Shown: piece after piece, positions 8,777-17,621 of the stretch
Layout: the number at the start of each line of letters is the position of its first letter
Position numbering within the stretch: the stretch's first letter is position 1
Assembly (NCBI GenBank): GCA_021739645.1
Contig: JAIPBL010000013.1
Coordinates: 1 to 64,000 of the forward strand
DNA: 64,000 bases
Direction of reading: 5' to 3'
Source: Saprospiraceae bacterium
Lineage (GTDB): Bacteria; Bacteroidota; Bacteroidia; Chitinophagales; Saprospiraceae
Notes under the pieces: model-generated
Told to the model about the DNA's origin: nothing
The model's input: the letters and a program-made list of their open reading frames with translations, nothing else
The model's database searches: none
Made by a program: the position numbers and the translations under genes

Positions 8777-9213
8777 TAAATCTCCTTCCCCCAGCTTTTG
8801 AATGCTTCCACTTTCACCAAATACATTTTCGTGTTGCTGCCCGGGTCCCCACCGACTACCTCTCGGAAGAATAGCTTTTCCTCGAAAAGCTTTCGCCGGA
8901 GCGTTTCCGTCTTGAAGGCGTAAAAACTGCCCGCAAATTTGTACACCCAAAACTCCGCTGTCGTGACAGCGAGTGCGGTCTTTTTCCCACGGCTTTCGTA
9001 TTCCACGGCCACGTTTCCGGTTTGGTGGGCCATCAAGTCGTTTTTTACTTCAAAAGTCCATCCTTTGGATATAATTTTTAAGTCGTAACCTTTTGAAGAT
9101 GAGTGTTCTATGTCACCTTCGGCAAGATTTAGGCGGGCCGTCAGCCGAATGGCAACTTCCTGTTCGGCGGCTTGGCCGTCGAGGAGGTCTTTGTTGAAAT
9201 TGTAGTGAGCCAT
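8776..9213 (-). CDS. Putative PD-(D/E)XK nuclease-fold protein
   Basis: The product has 145 residues starting MAHYNFNKDLLDGQAAEQ. An N-terminal helix with Glu18 is followed by GYDLKIISKGWTFEVKND. Asp44 and the pair Glu55-x-Lys57 have the spacing of the PD-(D/E)XK catalytic core (helix Glu, strand Asp, ten residues, E-V-K). It continues with VEYESRGKKTALAVTTAEFWVY, as in endonuclease-like proteins that recognise small substrates. The active-site residues look intact, so nuclease activity is plausible, but the biological role is unknown. No methylase or helicase lies beside it. The frame is open six codons upstream; the second Met was chosen because it begins the compact domain. Function is inferred from the motif only. 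Confidence 0.6.
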   Translation of the reverse strand: MAHYNFNKDLLDGQAAEQEVAIRLTARLNLAEGDIEHSSSKGYDLKIISKGWTFEVKNDLMAHQTGNVAVEYESRGKKTALAVTTAEFWVYKFAGSFYAFKTETLRRKLFEEKLFFREVVGGDPGSNTKMYLVKVEAFKSWGKEI

Positions 9214-9284
9214 GAGTGTAGTTTTGTTCAAACAAAAGTGGTGTTGCTTTTCGCTTGGCGCCTCATTTCACTCGATTCATTTAC

Positions 9285-10136
9285 CTATTTAAAGTACTTG
9301 ATTTCCACAAAAAACTTGGGGTCTTTCGCTCCCAACAACTTTGCAATGGTTGGTGACAGCACAACGATGATATCATCACCGTAGGCCTGGTCGGGAATCG
9401 GAGCGATGACCTTGGCGTACACGGTTGTTTTCTTGAGCGGGTTCGTTATTTGGATGATGGAGCCAACTGGCGCATTTCGATGAAGCGCAAAATAGTCATC
9501 AGCCCCTTTTTTCTCCCGCTGCCAGTAGGCTGCACCGTTTTGGAACTGTGGTTTCTTCACGGTCTTTTCCCCCTGAAAAGCCAATTGTAGCGACTGCATT
9601 CGAAGGCCAAGGGGGTTGCGATTGGCGGCTTGCAGCGAGTCCGGGATGCCGGCAGTATTCAACCAACCTATTTGGATCAATTGGCCGGAGCGGAGGGACG
9701 TGGAACTGAGCCGGTTGCGGAGTTTTAGCGTGTCTGGTACAATGCCGAAATTGGTTTTTGATACTTTGTAAAAGGTGTCACCATGCTTGACGGTGTAATA
9801 AACAGGGATGAAATTCTTGCGGGGCCACGCCATCCGCCAGTCAACGATGGCCGAGTCGGGGATAGGAACATTGATGGGCTGGTTTGGCGACACGGAACCG
9901 TCCAATGGCAGGTCAGGATTGAAATTGTAGAGTACATCGAGTTTGAGTCCGTAGAACTTGGCGAGGGAGTACATCGTTTGGCCCTTGGCGAGTTGGTGGC
10001 TGAAAATGCCGTTGCCAAAATCGTCCAATTTCAGGAAAATGGTATCTTTCGCCGTGAGGTAGTTGAGGCTGTCGCCAGTGGCGGAAAGGATAAGACAGAG
10101 GGCAATGCCCGTAAGGGTTAAAACAAGTTTTCTCAT
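9285..10136 (-). CDS. Exported LysM protein with C-terminal double-psi beta-barrel
   Basis: The protein has 283 residues. The signal peptide starts MRKLVLTLTGIALCLIL. Two LysM peptidoglycan-binding modules follow: HQLAKGQTMYSLAKFYGL with LYNFNPDL, and YTVKHGDTFYKVSKTNFG with LKLRNRL. The last ~110 residues (NGAAYWQREKKG, VGSIIQITNPLKKTTVYAK, DIIVVLSPTIAKLLGA) resemble the RlpA-like double-psi beta-barrel, a fold found in lytic transglycosylases and cell-wall-binding proteins. The characteristic catalytic Asp of RlpA is not obvious, so a binding or structural role at the wall is as likely as cleavage. The start was moved 35 codons inward to the signal peptide Met. It is divergent from kdsB across a palindromic spacer. 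Confidence 0.8.
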   Translation of the reverse strand: MRKLVLTLTGIALCLILSATGDSLNYLTAKDTIFLKLDDFGNGIFSHQLAKGQTMYSLAKFYGLKLDVLYNFNPDLPLDGSVSPNQPINVPIPDSAIVDWRMAWPRKNFIPVYYTVKHGDTFYKVSKTNFGIVPDTLKLRNRLSSTSLRSGQLIQIGWLNTAGIPDSLQAANRNPLGLRMQSLQLAFQGEKTVKKPQFQNGAAYWQREKKGADDYFALHRNAPVGSIIQITNPLKKTTVYAKVIAPIPDQAYGDDIIVVLSPTIAKLLGAKDPKFFVEIKYFK

Positions 10137-10144
10137 AAGATAAA

Positions 10145-10247
10145 TGATTGAGATATTGAGTGATTGGGATATTGAGCGCACGTAAATTCCACAAACCTTG
10201 CCGATGTGCGTCAAAATTATCCCAATATCGCAATATCTCAATATCCT
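10145..10247. repeat. Short-word palindromic repeat in a divergent promoter region
   Basis: The word GATATTGAG is repeated on the left (10147-10173). Its complement, in CCCAATATC / CTCAATATC form, is on the right (10220-10246). Together they make an imperfect long hairpin with an inner GCGCAC/GTGCG pair. It occupies most of the 117 bp between the LysM gene and kdsB, so the promoters of both must lie in or beside it. Similar word-repeats occur at 20997-21045 and 47526-47594. Confidence 0.45.
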
Positions 10248-10253
10248 AAATTC

Positions 10254-11027
10254 ATGGCCAAAATTACAAATTCACTGGGAATCATTCCCGCCCGTTTTTC
10301 ATCCACCCGTTTCCCCGGTAAACCACTCGTGGACATTGCTGGAAAAACGATGATACAACGGGTGTACGAGCAGGCCAGCAAATCCTCGCTGGGCAAGGTG
10401 GTGGTGGCCACGGACGACCCTCGCATCTTCGACAATGTGCTCAGTTTTGGCGGTGAGGTGGTGATGACTTCGGATAGGCACCTCTCCGGCACCGATCGTT
10501 GTGCAGAGGTTGCGGCGCTGCCGCAATTCATTGATTTTCAATTTGTTGTAAATGTGCAGGGTGATGAACCATTTATCCAACCAGGGCAAATTGACTTGGC
10601 TTTGGCGCCTCTGGTTAAAAATGCAGGCCTGCCCATCGCTACGCTTGCAAAACAAATTGACCCAAAAAGCAACCTTGACCTGACCAACCCAAATCTGGTA
10701 AAAGTAGTTTTTGATAAACAACAGCGAGCGCTTTACTTTTCTCGTTGGCCTATGCCGTTTCACCGGAATTTACCGAAGGAAAAATGGCTAGCCATGGGCC
10801 TGTTTTACAAACATGTCGGCCTCTATGCCTTTCGCCGAAAGGTTTTACTCGAAGTAGCAATGCTGCCGCCCAGCCGACTGGAGTTGGCCGAATCCCTCGA
10901 ACAACTTCGCTGGCTTGAAAATGGTTACCCCATCGGTGTAGCATTGACAGAATTTGAAATTATTTCGATTGATTCACCCAGTGATTTGGAGCTGGCAGTT
11001 CGACATTTGGCAGGGGGCAGTCGGTGA
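10254..11027 (+). CDS. kdsB: 3-deoxy-manno-octulosonate cytidylyltransferase
   Basis: The enzyme activates Kdo with CTP to CMP-Kdo, in the cytoplasm, for the inner core of lipopolysaccharide. It has 257 residues, normal for KdsB. The N-terminus is the nucleotide-binding signature GIIPARFSSTRFPGKPL. It is followed by VVVATDD, the conserved MTSDRHLSGTDRCAEVA segment, VVNVQGDEPFI (metal-binding Asp) and the late GLYAFRRKVL...LELAESLEQLRWLENG block. All hallmark motifs are intact. The start at 10254 gives MAKITNSLGIIPARF; the longer frame would add 16 unlikely residues. The gene stands alone, 50 bp upstream of the Nudix gene on the same strand, so the two may be cotranscribed. Confidence 0.95.
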   Translation: MAKITNSLGIIPARFSSTRFPGKPLVDIAGKTMIQRVYEQASKSSLGKVVVATDDPRIFDNVLSFGGEVVMTSDRHLSGTDRCAEVAALPQFIDFQFVVNVQGDEPFIQPGQIDLALAPLVKNAGLPIATLAKQIDPKSNLDLTNPNLVKVVFDKQQRALYFSRWPMPFHRNLPKEKWLAMGLFYKHVGLYAFRRKVLLEVAMLPPSRLELAESLEQLRWLENGYPIGVALTEFEIISIDSPSDLELAVRHLAGGSR

Positions 11028-11077
11028 CTGCTACCTTCAACCTGACTGCCCATTACCACCTGACAACTTGACGAACT

Positions 11078-11605
11078 ATGAATTTCTGTTCCAACTGTGG
11101 CTCGTCCGAGCTTACCAACCAAGTGCCGGAAGGTGACAACCGCTTGCGACAGGTCTGCGGCAATTGCGGCGAAATTCACTACCGCAATCCCAAAATCATA
11201 GCCGGATGCCTGCCAATCTGGGATGGCAAGGTGCTGCTCTGCCGCCGTGCCATCAATCCACGGGCTGGCTTCTGGAACGTACCGGCTGGGTTCCTCGAAA
11301 TTGGGGAAACAGTGGAAGCGGGGGCAATGCGGGAGGTTTGGGAAGAGGCGTTGGCCAAAGTGTTGAACCTTCGACTGCAAACGGTTTTCACCTTTACTAA
11401 TTACTGGCATGTTTATATCCAGTTCGTCGGGGAATTGAAGGATGGCAAGTTTGGAGTGGGGGAGGAGAGCACGGAAACCCGCCTATTTTCGGAAGCGGAG
11501 ATACCTTGGGACGAAATTGCGTTTGAGTCCTCCAGGTTTGCCATCCACCGCTATTTTGAAGACAGGAAACTCGGCGATTTCAAGGTGCATCTCGGTTCTT
11601 TGTAG
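11078..11605 (+). CDS. Nudix hydrolase with N-terminal zinc ribbon
   Basis: The product has 175 residues. Cys4/Cys7 (CSNC) and Cys27/Cys30 (CGNC) form a zinc ribbon. The Nudix fold follows: NPKIIAGCLPIWDGKVLLCRR, then the Nudix box starting at Gly71 (GFLEIGETVE, R85-E86, E89-E90), which binds the catalytic metal. The domain order matches the Nudix_N_2 plus Nudix family, which includes ADP-ribose and NAD-type pyrophosphohydrolases. The exact substrate cannot be read from the sequence. All box residues are present, so it should be active. It follows kdsB by 50 bp. Confidence 0.9.
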   Translation: MNFCSNCGSSELTNQVPEGDNRLRQVCGNCGEIHYRNPKIIAGCLPIWDGKVLLCRRAINPRAGFWNVPAGFLEIGETVEAGAMREVWEEALAKVLNLRLQTVFTFTNYWHVYIQFVGELKDGKFGVGEESTETRLFSEAEIPWDEIAFESSRFAIHRYFEDRKLGDFKVHLGSL

Positions 11606-11955
11606 CAGCAGGTAGGCGCTGAATAATTTTCCTTCCAGGCATTTTTTCCAAATTAATTTTATTTAAACGCTAAAAACGCACTCCGTGATTTTGGTCACTG
11701 TGGCCAACACGGCTGGTGGGCTATTTTTGCTTTCATAAAATTACTGGCCAGGATTTGAAGGAGACGAGTGGCTTTTTGCTGATAAAAGTCACCTAATCGG
11801 AACTCGTTTTCGTGACTAAATTTGACTTGATGTACCAATCGTTGCCATCAAATTGCCGACTTGCACGGGCCTGTGTCCTTGAATTCTTAGCACCATTTTT
11901 AACATTGAAGGACGTATCGTTGACACCAATTTTTCACTTAAAAATCTAAGTTATT
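11606..11955. other. Intergenic region, 350 bp
   Basis: No protein-like frame and no strong hairpin with a T-run were seen. It separates the Nudix gene from the persulfide-dioxygenase gene and presumably contains the promoter of the latter in its last 100 bp, but I could not identify a convincing TAnnTTTG there. Confidence 0.5.
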
Positions 11956-13368
11956 ATGAAAGTAGAACAAATGTACACTGGCTGTTTGGCCGAAGCTGCC
12001 TATTACATCGAAAGCAACGGAGAAGCAGTGGTGATTGACCCACTCCGTGACGTCGAGCCTTACATTGAAAGAGCAAAAGCTGGCAAGGCCAAAATTAAGT
12101 ACGTATTTGAGACTCACTTCCACGCCGATTTCGTTTCTGGACACCTCGATTTGGCAAAAAAGACGGGTGCTTCCATCGTATTTGGGCCTACTGCTGTTCC
12201 AAATTTCCCAGCTCATATTGCGAAGGACAACGAAATCTTCAAAGTAGGTGATGTGACCATCAAAGTGCTGCATACACCAGGTCACACAATGGAAAGCATG
12301 TCGTTACTGTTGAAGGATGAGAATGGGAAAGACTACGCCATATTCTCGGGCGATACCCTTTTCCTCGGTGACGTTGGCCGCCCTGACCTCGCCATTAAGC
12401 AGGGTGAAATCACGAGGGATGACCTCGCAGGCTTCCTTTTCGATTCGCTGCGCAATAAAATAATGCCCTTGGCCGACGATATCATCGTTTATCCTGGTCA
12501 CGGCGCCGGTTCTGCCTGCGGCAAGAAAATGAGCAAAGAGACACAAGGAACACTGGGCGACCAAAAGCTCTTCAACTACGCCCTCCGGGCCGATATGACC
12601 CGTGCGGAATTCGTGAAGGAAGTAACGACTGGCCTCGTTGATCCGCCCCAGTATTTCCCGAAAAATGCAGCGATGAACAAAATGGGTTACACCAGTATAG
12701 ATTCGGTGCGGACTCAAGGCTTGCAGGCACTTTCAGCCCGGGCTTTCAAGGCCGCATGGGAAGGCAATGAGGCACTGGTACTCGATACTCGCCACGAGTC
12801 AGAGTTTGTGAAGGGATTCATCCCAGGTGCTATTTTTATTGGTGTTGATGGCGACTTCGCTCCTTGGGTCGGGGCGCTTATCGCTGACCTGAAGCAGCCG
12901 ATACTCTTCGTTTGCGAACCTGGTCGAGAGGTTGAAGTGGTTGACCGCCTCGCTCGTGTCGGGTACGACAACCCGATTGGTTACCTCAAAGGCGGTTTCG
13001 CAGCGTGGAAAGCTGCTGGAGAAGAAGTGGATAGCCTCGATGAAATCAGCACTAACGCTTTTGTCAACTGGTTTAACAAGGACGCTTGCAAGTTGCTCGA
13101 CGTTCGCAAAACCAGTGAGTACAACGCCGAGCACATCGTAGGTGCCATCAATTTCCCACTGGATTTCGTCAACCGCAATATGTCTCAGATGAACCGGGAA
13201 CAGAAATATTACTTGCACTGTGCAAGTGGTTATCGTTCGGTCATAGCTGCCTCCATACTCAAGTCTCGGGGCTTTGACAAACTGGTGAACATCCCCGGTG
13301 GCTTTGATGAGTTGAAGGAGACCAGCCTGCCACGCACGGAATTCGTTGAGCAAGTTACTGAGCTTTAA
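11956..13368 (+). CDS. Persulfide dioxygenase-like MBL hydrolase fused to two rhodanese domains
   Basis: The protein has 470 residues and is cytoplasmic. The N-terminal metallo-beta-lactamase domain (1-250) has THFHADFVSGH (His54, His56, Asp58, His63), then HTPGH (His110) and SGDTLFLGDVGRPDL (Asp133). ETHE1-type sulfur dioxygenases use the first His, the HTPGH His and this Asp to hold one iron; all three are here. The usual HxHxDH reads HxHxDF. Two rhodanese domains follow: one around 265-355 with Cys320 (CEPGRE) and one around 370-465 with the active loop CASGYRS (Cys422). This combination oxidises or transfers persulfide sulfur in sulfide detoxification, as in CstB-like fusions. The role is inferred from the domains; no sulfide:quinone reductase lies nearby. 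Confidence 0.87.
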   Translation: MKVEQMYTGCLAEAAYYIESNGEAVVIDPLRDVEPYIERAKAGKAKIKYVFETHFHADFVSGHLDLAKKTGASIVFGPTAVPNFPAHIAKDNEIFKVGDVTIKVLHTPGHTMESMSLLLKDENGKDYAIFSGDTLFLGDVGRPDLAIKQGEITRDDLAGFLFDSLRNKIMPLADDIIVYPGHGAGSACGKKMSKETQGTLGDQKLFNYALRADMTRAEFVKEVTTGLVDPPQYFPKNAAMNKMGYTSIDSVRTQGLQALSARAFKAAWEGNEALVLDTRHESEFVKGFIPGAIFIGVDGDFAPWVGALIADLKQPILFVCEPGREVEVVDRLARVGYDNPIGYLKGGFAAWKAAGEEVDSLDEISTNAFVNWFNKDACKLLDVRKTSEYNAEHIVGAINFPLDFVNRNMSQMNREQKYYLHCASGYRSVIAASILKSRGFDKLVNIPGGFDELKETSLPRTEFVEQVTEL

Positions 13369-13392
13369 AAAGAGTTGTTCGATTTTCAAGTG

Positions 13393-13423
13393 AGGGCCAC
13401 CCAAGAGCGGGGTGGCCCTTTTC
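13393..13423 (+). terminator. Rho-independent terminator after the rhodanese fusion gene
   Basis: A 10-bp perfect stem, AGGGCCACCC / GGGTGGCCCT (13393-13402 and 13410-13419), has a 7-nt loop and is followed by a short T-rich stretch, 24 bp after the stop codon. Confidence 0.75.
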
Positions 13424-13926
13424 GATTTGATAGGTTCACTTTAGTGGCTCGTAGGGCTGAGGCTTTGGAAATGGCAGCTTGTGATGCTATGAAACCCTTG
13501 AGAAAACCTGAATGAATAGGCTACAATTTGAATATTTAGCAACAGAATTTATCTATTACTGGAAATTCTCTCTATTTTAGCGCCGTAACGCTGGTTAACT
13601 TTGCTACTCTACACTGTATGAAAGACACCTATTCCGCCATTTTAAATTCTAATGGCAGCCCGCCAAGCATTTTTATGTTCCATTCAAGTGCGATGAAGCC
13701 TAATAAATTGTCGAAAAAGCCAATTTTTTCTCCAATAGCCTTTGCCCGTTTCTTTCAACCAATTAGCATTTTTTGTAAGCAAACAGACGATTCTGTTGTC
13801 CAATGCTGCAAAGCCAAACTGCCTTTTTGCTGATTAGCAAAGGCTACCATTTTTTGCCATCTTTACTGTCGTCGAAAGCCGACAGCGTTTTTGGAATAAA
13901 TCATTGTTTAACTAAAAAATTGAATT
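13424..13926. other. Non-coding region upstream of a large secreted protein gene
   Basis: About 500 bp of AT-rich sequence has no convincing gene. It holds one -7-like element TAACTTTG at 13596-13603 and a small hairpin CTGTCG/CGACAG at 13866-13885. A 71-codon frame at 13618-13833 starts 15 bp after the -7 element but has a non-protein-like composition. It is more likely a long leader for the 1189-residue protein that starts at 13927. Confidence 0.4.
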
Positions 13927-16900
13927 ATGTTGAAAAGCTACTTATTTAAACTGTTTTCTCTCACTTTGCTGCTAGGGATGTCGTATGGTGCGTTCGCTCA
14001 GAATGTGACCATTTCAGGTACAACCAGCTCAGGTGATTACCTATCCAAGCATGCAGCGTTCGGAGGTTGGCTCAATAACCAGTCAGCTGAACTTGTACTT
14101 GCAGATGACGGCACTGGTGTTTCTAACGGCTGTACTATCACAAACGACATGGCTGGCAAGATTGCCCTTATTGACAGGGGTGCTTGCGGATTTGCTGTGA
14201 AGACCATCAATGCTCAAAACATGGGTGCAATTGGTGTAATCATTTGCAACAACAATCCAGCATTTCCGGACTCAACAATCGTCATGGGTGGTGCAGATTG
14301 CGCCATTACCATCCCTGCGGTAATGTTAAGCATCGCCACTTGCGATCTCATCAAAATGGATATGGCAGGTGGCGCTGTTTCTGCCGCTTTCCCGGCAAAC
14401 TATCCTGGTGATGGAAATGGCATCCAAGCTGAGGCTGCGCTGCCTGGTGCTGGTACTTTTACAGCTCCAATGCTCACCGGTGGAGCCAGTATTTTCACAG
14501 ATGCTACTAATATTCAAGTGTACTCCATTGTTGCACCAATGACAGGTGTGATGAACGTCAACTCTTGCCTTGGCGGAGCGGACACCCGTTTGTCCATCTG
14601 GCAAGGCTGCCGTAATGCATTGACATTGATTGGTGAAAACGACGACTTTTGCGAATTTGCGGCTGGAAGTGACCCGTTTGCATCTAGCGCAGACGTCATC
14701 GTACAAATGGGTGAAACTTACCTGATAGTTTGGGATGATGCTTGGACCGACGCAGGCTTTGACTTCAGTGTTTCCTTCGATGTACTTCCAAATGTGGATG
14801 TTACGATGACGGTTGACATGACTTACAACGCTCCCGCTGCAGAAGGCGTGAAAATTATCGTCAATGGTGGTGCAGAGGAAGACATGACCGACAACGCCGA
14901 CGGTACTTGGTCATACACTATGTCCCCATTGGCAGGTTCAACGATTGACTGGCGCTTTTCGAATGGTACCGGCAATCCTGAGGACAGCGCCAGTGTAGCA
15001 TCTTGCCGCACAATTGATGTTGGTTTGGACGCAGTTAGCACCATTGCTTATTGCTACAATGACTGTTTCCCTTGTGCTCCACCAGTGGATTGCAACAATC
15101 CGAATGCCATCATTTGTGACAATTTCGACACTTATGCAGCAGGCACTACCACTGGCAACAATGCGCCGCATTGGAGCACATGGAGTGGTACGGTTGGCGG
15201 TGCTGAAGACGGTATCGTAAGTAACGAGCAGTTTTTTAGCGCACCAAACTCCATGTTGATTCAGGAGGGTGGCACTCAAGACGTCTTGTTGCTATTGGGT
15301 GAGCAGACTACAGGCGTCTATATTCTTTCATGGAAATCATACATCCCAACAGGCAAAATTGGCTACCACAACATTCAGAACGAAGCAACTCCAGGTGTTC
15401 AGTGGAACACGGAGATTTACTTTGGTCAGAATGGCGCAGCTGGAGCTGCAACCCCAGGTATTGGCGTTGAGAACCAAAACAACGCTACCTTCACCTTCCC
15501 GCACGATGCCTGGTTTGACGTGAAACACGTGATTGACCTTGACAACGATAAAGCGTCACTATTTGTAGATGGCAAACTTGTAACTTCATGGGCTTACACT
15601 GGCAACAATGGTTCTGTTGATTTTTATTCTGCCAACAACACCACCAACCGCATGTACGTGGACGATGTAGTTTACGAACAACTTCCTTCTTGCCGCAACA
15701 ACGCACTTATTTGTGATAACTTCGAGATGTACCCAGTTCCTGGCTTCTCTGGTGCAGACGGCGAAGCCTGGTGGAGCACTTGGAGCGGCGCAACTGGCGG
15801 TGCGGAAGATGGCATTTTGACATCGGAGCAGGCCTACAGCGGCTCTACTTCCATGAAAGTTGGAAACAGTGGTGCTCAAGATGTATTGCTGCTTCTTGGC
15901 GACCAGTCATCTGGTTCTTATCGCCTTTCCTGGCAGATGTACATCCCTGCTGGAGCTCATGGTTACTACAATATCCAAAACGAGGCTACACCGGGTGTTC
16001 AGTGGAACCTTGACCTTTACTTTAACAGCGACGTTGCAGGTGCTTCAACACCAGGCGTTGGTGTGGTAAGTCAAAGTGGAACAACTTTCACAACGGTAGA
16101 AGACCAATGGTTCGAAGTGGCCATGACTTTCGACCTCGACAATGACCAATTGGCATTGTTCATCGATGGTCAACTGATTGAAACAACTGCCTACACTGGC
16201 AACAACGGTTCAATTGACTTCTTTTCTGTGGATACAGACAATACCTACTATATTGACGATGTGGAGTACCTCGAACTTCCTTCCTGTGCAGCTCCCGATG
16301 CCATTATTTGCGATGGTCTTGAGTTCTATCAGGATGGTTCAACTACTGGTGGTCAGAACCCTTGGTGGAGCACTTGGAGTGGAACAACTGGTGGTGCTGA
16401 AGATGGAATCGTTACTACTGCCACCGCTGCAAATGGTGTAAACTCCATGGTTGTTGAAGGCACGGGAACTCAGGACGTAATTCTGTTACTTGGAAACAAA
16501 TCCACAGGCAATTTCATCCTGAGCTGGAACATGTTCGTTGCCAAGGACCATGTTGGTTACTATAACGTTCAGAACACTGAGACTCCTGGCCAAGCTTGGA
16601 ACTTAAACGTTCACTTCGGTAATGATGCCACAGGTGCAACTGCTGTTTTTGGCCAAGGTATTGTAGCCGAAGGTGCTGTACCATTCACTTATCCAGAAGA
16701 CCAGTGGTTTGAAGTTGTTCATGAGTTTAACTTGGACAACAACGAAATCAATCTTTGGATAAATGGCACACAAGTCCTTACTGGTGCTGCTTACACAGGC
16801 AACATTGGTTCGATAGATTTCTTCTCTATCAATGCGGACCACTTGGCTTTCTACGATGATATTTACTACACTGAGTCCATTCCTCCAATCCCGACTGTTG

Positions 16901-17496
16901 ACGTCACCTTCCGTGTAAACATGGAGAAAGAGGCTTCCGTAAACTCACAAGGTGTGCGCCTTGCAGGTTCTATGACCGGTTGGGCTGATGTTCTGATGAC
17001 CGACATGGGCAACAATATTTGGGAAACCACGATTGAATTGCCAGTAGGCGATGTTATCCAATACAAATTCAAGAACGGCCCGAACGGCTGGGAGACCAAC
17101 GATGACCTGATGGCTTGCGGCGTGGACGACGGCAACGGTGCCTTCAACCGCCAGAACACGGTCGGTAACGTGAATGAAACTTATGGTACCTACTGCTTCA
17201 ACTGGTGCGTGGATTGTGCCTTGGTTGGAACAAACGAGACCGTTTTCGCTAAATCCATCGGCATGAACCCGAACCCGGCAGGCGACTATGTCAACCTGAC
17301 CTACAATTTCGAGAACTTAACGAACTTGAACGTTCGCCTTGTAAATGGCCTTGGCCAGATGATGATTGAGCGCAACCTCGACAACGCCACAAACGGCAGC
17401 GAGCGCCTCGACATTTCCAACTTGCCAAGCGGTGCTTACACCGTCGTTTTCTCAAACGGTGAGCAGGTAGCTGCCAAGCGTTTGATAGTACAATAA
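13927..17496 (+). CDS. Large T9SS-secreted protein: PA domain, three LamG-like repeats, CBM-like domain
   Basis: The protein has 1189 residues. A signal peptide (MLKSYLFKLFSLTLLLGMSYGAFAQ) is followed by a protease-associated (PA) domain (about 30-160, with GKIALIDRGACGFAVK). A pre-peptidase-like beta domain (160-290) and a starch-binding-like module (290-385) come next. Three tandem repeats of about 198 residues start near 388, 589 and 787. Each opens with ICDNFE-type and STWSGTTGGAEDGI motifs, and they look like concanavalin/LamG-type lectin domains. A second CBM20/48-like module (VDVTFRVNMEKE, about 984-1095) precedes the type A sorting domain (MNPNPAGDYVNLTY to RLIVQ). The whole protein looks like a cell-surface carbohydrate or particle binder. 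No catalytic domain is evident: the PA domain usually accompanies peptidases, but none is present here. Confidence 0.85.
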   Translation: MLKSYLFKLFSLTLLLGMSYGAFAQNVTISGTTSSGDYLSKHAAFGGWLNNQSAELVLADDGTGVSNGCTITNDMAGKIALIDRGACGFAVKTINAQNMGAIGVIICNNNPAFPDSTIVMGGADCAITIPAVMLSIATCDLIKMDMAGGAVSAAFPANYPGDGNGIQAEAALPGAGTFTAPMLTGGASIFTDATNIQVYSIVAPMTGVMNVNSCLGGADTRLSIWQGCRNALTLIGENDDFCEFAAGSDPFASSADVIVQMGETYLIVWDDAWTDAGFDFSVSFDVLPNVDVTMTVDMTYNAPAAEGVKIIVNGGAEEDMTDNADGTWSYTMSPLAGSTIDWRFSNGTGNPEDSASVASCRTIDVGLDAVSTIAYCYNDCFPCAPPVDCNNPNAIICDNFDTYAAGTTTGNNAPHWSTWSGTVGGAEDGIVSNEQFFSAPNSMLIQEGGTQDVLLLLGEQTTGVYILSWKSYIPTGKIGYHNIQNEATPGVQWNTEIYFGQNGAAGAATPGIGVENQNNATFTFPHDAWFDVKHVIDLDNDKASLFVDGKLVTSWAYTGNNGSVDFYSANNTTNRMYVDDVVYEQLPSCRNNALICDNFEMYPVPGFSGADGEAWWSTWSGATGGAEDGILTSEQAYSGSTSMKVGNSGAQDVLLLLGDQSSGSYRLSWQMYIPAGAHGYYNIQNEATPGVQWNLDLYFNSDVAGASTPGVGVVSQSGTTFTTVEDQWFEVAMTFDLDNDQLALFIDGQLIETTAYTGNNGSIDFFSVDTDNTYYIDDVEYLELPSCAAPDAIICDGLEFYQDGSTTGGQNPWWSTWSGTTGGAEDGIVTTATAANGVNSMVVEGTGTQDVILLLGNKSTGNFILSWNMFVAKDHVGYYNVQNTETPGQAWNLNVHFGNDATGATAVFGQGIVAEGAVPFTYPEDQWFEVVHEFNLDNNEINLWINGTQVLTGAAYTGNIGSIDFFSINADHLAFYDDIYYTESIPPIPTVDVTFRVNMEKEASVNSQGVRLAGSMTGWADVLMTDMGNNIWETTIELPVGDVIQYKFKNGPNGWETNDDLMACGVDDGNGAFNRQNTVGNVNETYGTYCFNWCVDCALVGTNETVFAKSIGMNPNPAGDYVNLTYNFENLTNLNVRLVNGLGQMMIERNLDNATNGSERLDISNLPSGAYTVVFSNGEQVAAKRLIVQ
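15092..16875 (+). repeat. Three tandem ~595-bp coding repeats
   Basis: Units starting at about 15092, 15693 and 16287 encode the three lectin-like domains. They share long blocks at both protein and DNA level (for example GGTGGTGC/GGCGGTGC before GAAGA, and AACATTCAGAACGA-type words). The divergence suggests old duplication followed by some homogenisation. Confidence 0.75.
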
Positions 17497-17528
17497 ATCG
17501 GTTTCAAAACTGATTTTGGGTAAAATGA

Positions 17529-17562
17529 AAAACCCGCTCCAGGCAACTGGGGCGGGTTTTTT
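17529..17562 (+). terminator. Rho-independent terminator after the lectin-repeat gene
   Basis: The stem AAAACCCGC(T)CC / GG(G)GCGGGTTTT has an 8-nt loop and ends in a T-run, 30 bp past the stop codon. The convergent cmk gene ends about 60 bp further on. Confidence 0.8.
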
Positions 17563-17621
17563 AGTTGAATTGGGAAATTGGAAATTGGAAAAAAATGAGT
17601 CATCTGAAATCGCTCACCCGC

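Noticed and set aside
13618-13833. 71-codon frame after a TAACTTTG element
   Set aside because: Ser/Pro/Phe/Lys-rich with no periodicity or conserved look; kept only as part of the non-coding leader description.
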